The notes beneath the pieces are model-generated. The model was not told the origin of the DNA, made no database searches, and saw nothing but the letters and a program-made list of their open reading frames with translations. Shown here in pieces: positions 60,081-64,000 of a stretch of DNA of 64,000 nt. Each line of letters starts with the position of its first letter. The first letter of the stretch is position 1. The DNA comes from Citrobacter amalonaticus. Lineage in GTDB: Bacteria; Pseudomonadota; Gammaproteobacteria; Enterobacterales; Enterobacteriaceae. A program made the translations under genes and the position numbers. The stretch lies in the NCBI RefSeq assembly GCF_002918555.1, contig NZ_PQMB01000002.1, forward strand, positions 721,169 through 785,168, in the 5' to 3' direction.

Positions 60081-61229
60081 ATGAGTCTGAAAGAAAAAAC
60101 ACAATCTCTGTTTGCTGAAACATTCGGCTACCCTGCCACTCATACTATCCAGGCGCCAGGCCGCGTTAATCTGATTGGCGAACACACCGATTACAACGAC
60201 GGATTTGTCCTGCCCTGCGCTATCGACTATCAAACGGTGATTAGCTGTGCTGCACGTGCAGATCGAATCGTTCGCGTTATTGCCGCCGACTATGACAACC
60301 AGATCGACGAATTCTCCCTTGATGCGCCGATCGTAACGCACGACAGCCAGCAGTGGTCAAACTACGTGCGCGGCGTGGTGAAGCATCTGCAAAAACGCAA
60401 CGACGCCTTTGGCGGTGCGGATCTGGTGATTAGCGGTAACGTACCGCAGGGCGCGGGCTTAAGCTCCTCTGCGTCGCTGGAAGTGGCGGTCGGCACCGTG
60501 TTCCAACAGCTTTACCACCTGCCGCTGGACGGCGCGCAGATCGCACTCAACGGTCAGGAAGCGGAAAACCAGTTCGTGGGCTGTAACTGCGGCATCATGG
60601 ATCAGCTGATTTCCGCACTGGGCAAAAAAGACCACGCCCTGCTGATCGACTGTCGGACGCTGGGTACCAAAGCCGTATCAATGCCGGAAGGCGTGGCCGT
60701 AGTGATCATCAACAGTAACTTTAAGCGTACGCTGGTCGGGAGCGAATACAACACGCGCCGCGAACAGTGCGAAACCGGCGCCCGCTTCTTCCAGCAGCCT
60801 GCGCTGCGCGACGTCAGCCTTGATGCTTTTAACGCTGTGGCCAGCGAACTGGATCCGGTGGTTGCCAAACGCGTCCGTCACGTGTTAACTGAAAACGCAC
60901 GTACCGTTGAAGCAGCAAGCGCGCTGGAAAAAGGCGATCTGCAACGCATTGGTGAACTGATGGCGGAATCTCACGCATCAATGCGCGACGATTTCGAAAT
61001 TACCGTGCCGCAGATTGATACGCTGGTTGAGATTGTCAAAGCGACAATTGGCGATACAGGTGGCGTACGCATGACCGGTGGCGGATTTGGCGGCTGTATT
61101 GTCGCGCTGATCCCGGAAGATCGGGTTCCCGCTGTCCAGCAGGCCGTTGCCGAACAGTACGAAGCGAAAACCGGTATTAAAGAAACATTCTATGTTTGCA
61201 AACCATCACAAGGAGCAGGTCAGTGCTGA
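60081..61229 (+). CDS. galK: GalK, galactokinase
   Basis: The 382-residue GHMP kinase has the galactose signature [15 protein letters not shown], the phosphate loop [15 protein letters not shown], and [11 protein letters not shown] near the C-terminus. It phosphorylates galactose. Its 3' end overlaps galM by 7 bases. Confidence 0.97.
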   Translation: MSLKEKTQSLFAETFGYPATHTIQAPGRVNLIGEHTDYNDGFVLPCAIDYQTVISCAARADRIVRVIAADYDNQIDEFSLDAPIVTHDSQQWSNYVRGVVKHLQKRNDAFGGADLVISGNVPQGAGLSSSASLEVAVGTVFQQLYHLPLDGAQIALNGQEAENQFVGCNCGIMDQLISALGKKDHALLIDCRTLGTKAVSMPEGVAVVIINSNFKRTLVGSEYNTRREQCETGARFFQQPALRDVSLDAFNAVASELDPVVAKRVRHVLTENARTVEAASALEKGDLQRIGELMAESHASMRDDFEITVPQIDTLVEIVKATIGDTGGVRMTGGGFGGCIVALIPEDRVPAVQQAVAEQYEAKTGIKETFYVCKPSQGAGQC

Positions 61230-62263
61230 ATGAAACACCCGCACTGGCACCCGATGGTCAGCCATACCGCCTGTTAACCCTGCGCAACAGCGCAGGGATG
61301 GTGGTGACGCTGATGGACTGGGGTGCTACGTTGCTATCCGCCCGAATTCCACTTTCCGACGGCAGCGTGCGTGAAGCGCTGCTGGGCTGTGCCAGCCCGG
61401 AACATTATCAGAAGCAGGCTGCGTTTCTGGGCGCATCGATTGGTCGTTACGCCAACCGCATCGCCGACAGCCGTTATCACTTTAACGGTGAAACCATCAC
61501 GCTCGTTCCCAGCCAGGGTAAAAACCAGTTGCACGGCGGGCCGGACGGCTTTGATAAACGCCGCTGGCAAATCGTCAACCAGAACGAGCGGCAGGTGCTG
61601 TTTGCGTTAACCTCTGACGACGGCGACCAGGGTTTTCCTGGCAACCTGTGCGCCACCGCGCAATATCGTCTGACCGATGATAACCGCATCTCCATCACCT
61701 ATCGCGCGACGGTTGATAAACCGTGCCCGGTTAACCTGACCAATCACGTCTACTTCAATCTCGACGGCGAGCAGTCCGATGTACGCAACCACAAGCTGCA
61801 AATCTTTGCCGATGAGTATCTGCCGGTTGATGAAGACGGTATCCCGCGTGAGGATTTGAAAAGCGTTGGCGGAACCTCATTCGATTTTCGTAGTGCGAAA
61901 GTTATCGCCAGCGAATTCCTCGCCGATGACGATCAGCGCAAGGTAAAAGGCTACGATCACGCCTTTTTGCTCCAGGCAAAAGGCGATGCTAAAAAACCGG
62001 TGGCGAAAGTGTGGTCACAGGATGAGAAGCTCCAGATGGAGGTTTACACCTCTGCACCGGCGCTACAGTTCTATTCCGGTAACTATCTGGGCGGCACCTC
62101 CTCCCGTGGACCCGACGCTTACGCCGACTGGCAAGGCCTGGCGCTGGAGAGCGAATTCCTGCCTGACAGCCCGAACCATCCCCACTGGCCGCAGCCAGAC
62201 TGCTTCCTGCGCCCTGGCGAAGAGTACGCCAGCGTGACGGAATATCGGTTTATTCCGGCCTGA
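61223..62263 (+). CDS. galM: GalM, aldose 1-epimerase (mutarotase)
   Basis: This 346-residue enzyme turns beta-D-galactose into the alpha anomer for GalK. It has [27 protein letters not shown] (catalytic His) and the catalytic Glu region [15 protein letters not shown]. It starts at GTG inside the galK stop region (GGAGCAGGTCAGTG), as in E. coli. It is last in galETKM. Confidence 0.95.
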   Translation: MLNETPALAPDGQPYRLLTLRNSAGMVVTLMDWGATLLSARIPLSDGSVREALLGCASPEHYQKQAAFLGASIGRYANRIADSRYHFNGETITLVPSQGKNQLHGGPDGFDKRRWQIVNQNERQVLFALTSDDGDQGFPGNLCATAQYRLTDDNRISITYRATVDKPCPVNLTNHVYFNLDGEQSDVRNHKLQIFADEYLPVDEDGIPREDLKSVGGTSFDFRSAKVIASEFLADDDQRKVKGYDHAFLLQAKGDAKKPVAKVWSQDEKLQMEVYTSAPALQFYSGNYLGGTSSRGPDAYADWQGLALESEFLPDSPNHPHWPQPDCFLRPGEEYASVTEYRFIPA

Positions 62264-62278
62264 TCGTTTAGCGTAATA

Positions 62279-62305
62279 GGCCCGATAGCACTTGCTTATC
62301 GGGCC
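62279..62305 (+). terminator. Terminator of the gal operon
   Basis: GGCCCGATAGCA...TTATCGGGCC forms a strong stem followed by TTCT, 15 bases after the galM stop. Confidence 0.75.
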
Positions 62306-62444
62306 TTCTGCGCGTCGGGATGCTCAAATCCCCACCACTCACAGACAAAATCGCAACTCTGAGTTCACAAGAACCTTACACTGACGCACTATTTTCGCTA
62401 TGGTTATGCGTAAGCATTGCTGCTGACGCGTCACGGCAATATAA

Positions 62445-62459
62445 TGAGAATTATTATCA
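62445..62459 (+). promoter_or_regulatory. Fur box upstream of gpmA
   Basis: TGAGAAT-T-ATTATCA is a 7-1-7 inverted repeat close to the Fur consensus (TGATAAT-N-ATTATCA), 27 bases before the gpmA start. Iron-Fur repression of gpmA is known in E. coli. Confidence 0.8.
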
Positions 62460-62485
62460 TTCGATAAAGCTTGAGGAGTAAGTGT

Positions 62486-63238
62486 ATGTCTGTAACTAAG
62501 CTGGTTCTGGTGCGCCACGGCGAAAGCCAGTGGAACAACGAAAACCGTTTCACCGGTTGGTACGATGTGGATCTGTCTGAGAAAGGCGTGGGCGAAGCGA
62601 AAGCGGCAGGTAAACTCCTGAAAGCGGAAGGTTATAGCTTTGATTTTGCTTACACTTCTGTGCTGAAACGTGCCATCCATACCCTGTGGAACGTACTGGA
62701 CGAGCTGGATCAGGCCTGGCTGCCGGTTGAGAAATCCTGGAAGCTGAACGAACGTCACTATGGTGCGTTGCAGGGGCTGAACAAAGCAGAAACTGCGGAA
62801 AAATACGGTGACGAGCAGGTGAAACAGTGGCGTCGCGGCTTTGCTGTCACCCCGCCAGAGCTGACCAAAGATGACGAACGCTATCCGGGCCACGATCCGC
62901 GTTACGCCAGTCTGACCGAAAAAGAGCTGCCGCTGACTGAAAGTCTGGCGCTGACCATCGATCGCGTGATCCCTTACTGGAACGAAACCATTCTGCCGCG
63001 CATGAAGAGCGGTGAGCGCGTAATTATCGCCGCTCACGGCAACTCGCTGCGCGCGCTGGTGAAATACCTGGATAACATGGGCGAAGACGAGATTCTGGAA
63101 CTGAACATCCCGACCGGCGTTCCGCTGGTGTATGAGTTCGACGAAAACTTCAAACCAGTTAAGCATTACTATCTGGGGAATGCCGACGAGATCGCCGCGA
63201 AAGCCGCAGCCGTCGCCAACCAGGGTAAAGCGAAGTAA
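62486..63238 (+). CDS. gpmA: GpmA, 2,3-bisphosphoglycerate-dependent phosphoglycerate mutase
   Basis: The 250-residue glycolytic enzyme has the phosphohistidine motif [10 protein letters not shown] (His11) and the second catalytic His in [10 protein letters not shown]. The start at 62486 follows GAGGAG. A strong terminator follows. Confidence 0.97.
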   Translation: MSVTKLVLVRHGESQWNNENRFTGWYDVDLSEKGVGEAKAAGKLLKAEGYSFDFAYTSVLKRAIHTLWNVLDELDQAWLPVEKSWKLNERHYGALQGLNKAETAEKYGDEQVKQWRRGFAVTPPELTKDDERYPGHDPRYASLTEKELPLTESLALTIDRVIPYWNETILPRMKSGERVIIAAHGNSLRALVKYLDNMGEDEILELNIPTGVPLVYEFDENFKPVKHYYLGNADEIAAKAAAVANQGKAK

Positions 63239-63256
63239 TTTTCGCGGTAAGTTAAA

Positions 63257-63290
63257 GAAAAAGCGTGGATTCCTCCACGCTTTTTTTTAT
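63257..63290 (+). terminator. Terminator of gpmA
   Basis: AAAGCGTGGA and TCCACGCTTT form a stem with a 4-base loop, followed by a run of T's. Confidence 0.9.
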
Positions 63291-63310
63291 TTCGGCCCTA
63301 CCAGAAAAAT

Positions 63311-63388
63311 GTAGGCCGGATAAGGCATCGTCCCATCCGGCAGTCTGCACCGGAATGCCTGATGGCACTACGCTTCTCAGGCCTACGG
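63311..63388. repeat. BIME-type pair of REP palindromes
   Basis: GTAGGCCGGATAAGGC...CCATCCGGC is followed by GCCTGATGGCACTACGC...CAGGCCTAC in opposite orientation, between convergent gpmA and aroG. This is the usual arrangement of REP mosaic elements. Confidence 0.8.
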
Positions 63389-63395
63389 GACTTGG

Positions 63396-64000
<605 letters not shown>

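Overview
The window is chromosomal DNA of a member of the Enterobacteriaceae. The core genes follow the E. coli gal-att-bio order (gal, mod, pgl, ybhC, bio, uvrB, moa, ybhL-ybhF) and match E. coli protein lengths almost residue for residue. A Salmonella/Citrobacter-type histidine utilisation (hut) cluster sits beside bioA, and the usual ybhM, ybhB and ybhD-H-I-J genes are missing or decayed. This fits Citrobacter best, but the species is inferred and not proven by the sequence.

Layout. 1-8275: the ybhGFSR exporter, ybhQ, the ybhP-clsB-ybhN lipid/membrane operon and ybhL. 8467-11596: moaABCDE (minus strand) with a molybdenum-cofactor riboswitch leader and a ModE operator. 11795-14877: ybhK and the SOS gene uvrB. 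15342-20320: the bioBFCD and bioA operons, diverging from one BirA operator. 20596-27079: a 3' relic of ybhB, then hutUH and hutIGC, each with a HutC operator.

27211-31800 is a small cryptic prophage inserted exactly at the lambda attachment site. Both lambda-type core repeats are present. Beside the gal-side copy lie a P' arm and the catalytic half of a lambda-like integrase. Inside are an AlgI/AlgJ-like polysaccharide O-acetylation gene pair, a broken acyltransferase-3 gene and a frameshifted umuD relic. ybhC follows.

33692-45838 is the most striking accessory locus: a complete 12-gene type IVb pilus operon of the CofA/longus/CFC kind. It has a major pilin, a very large minor pilin with a G9 tract, a TcpQ-like protein, a lipoprotein secretin, alignment proteins, an assembly ATPase, a platform protein, a prepilin peptidase, an M23 peptidase and a secreted protein in the CofJ/TcpF position. 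It replaces ybhD-H-I-J. After pgl, a second accessory block (47171-51300) encodes a ToxR/MarT-like membrane regulator with a FidL-like partner, an EAL-domain protein, an orphan 119-residue protein and a LuxR-type regulator. These are plausible controllers of the pilus, but no direct link is visible.

51538-64000 is core again: ybhA, modCBA, acrZ, modEF, galETKM with its classical two-operator control region, gpmA with a Fur box, and the 3' part of aroG. Molybdate uptake (modABC), its regulator ModE, and cofactor synthesis (moa, with a ModE site and a Moco riboswitch) form one regulatory theme spread over the window.
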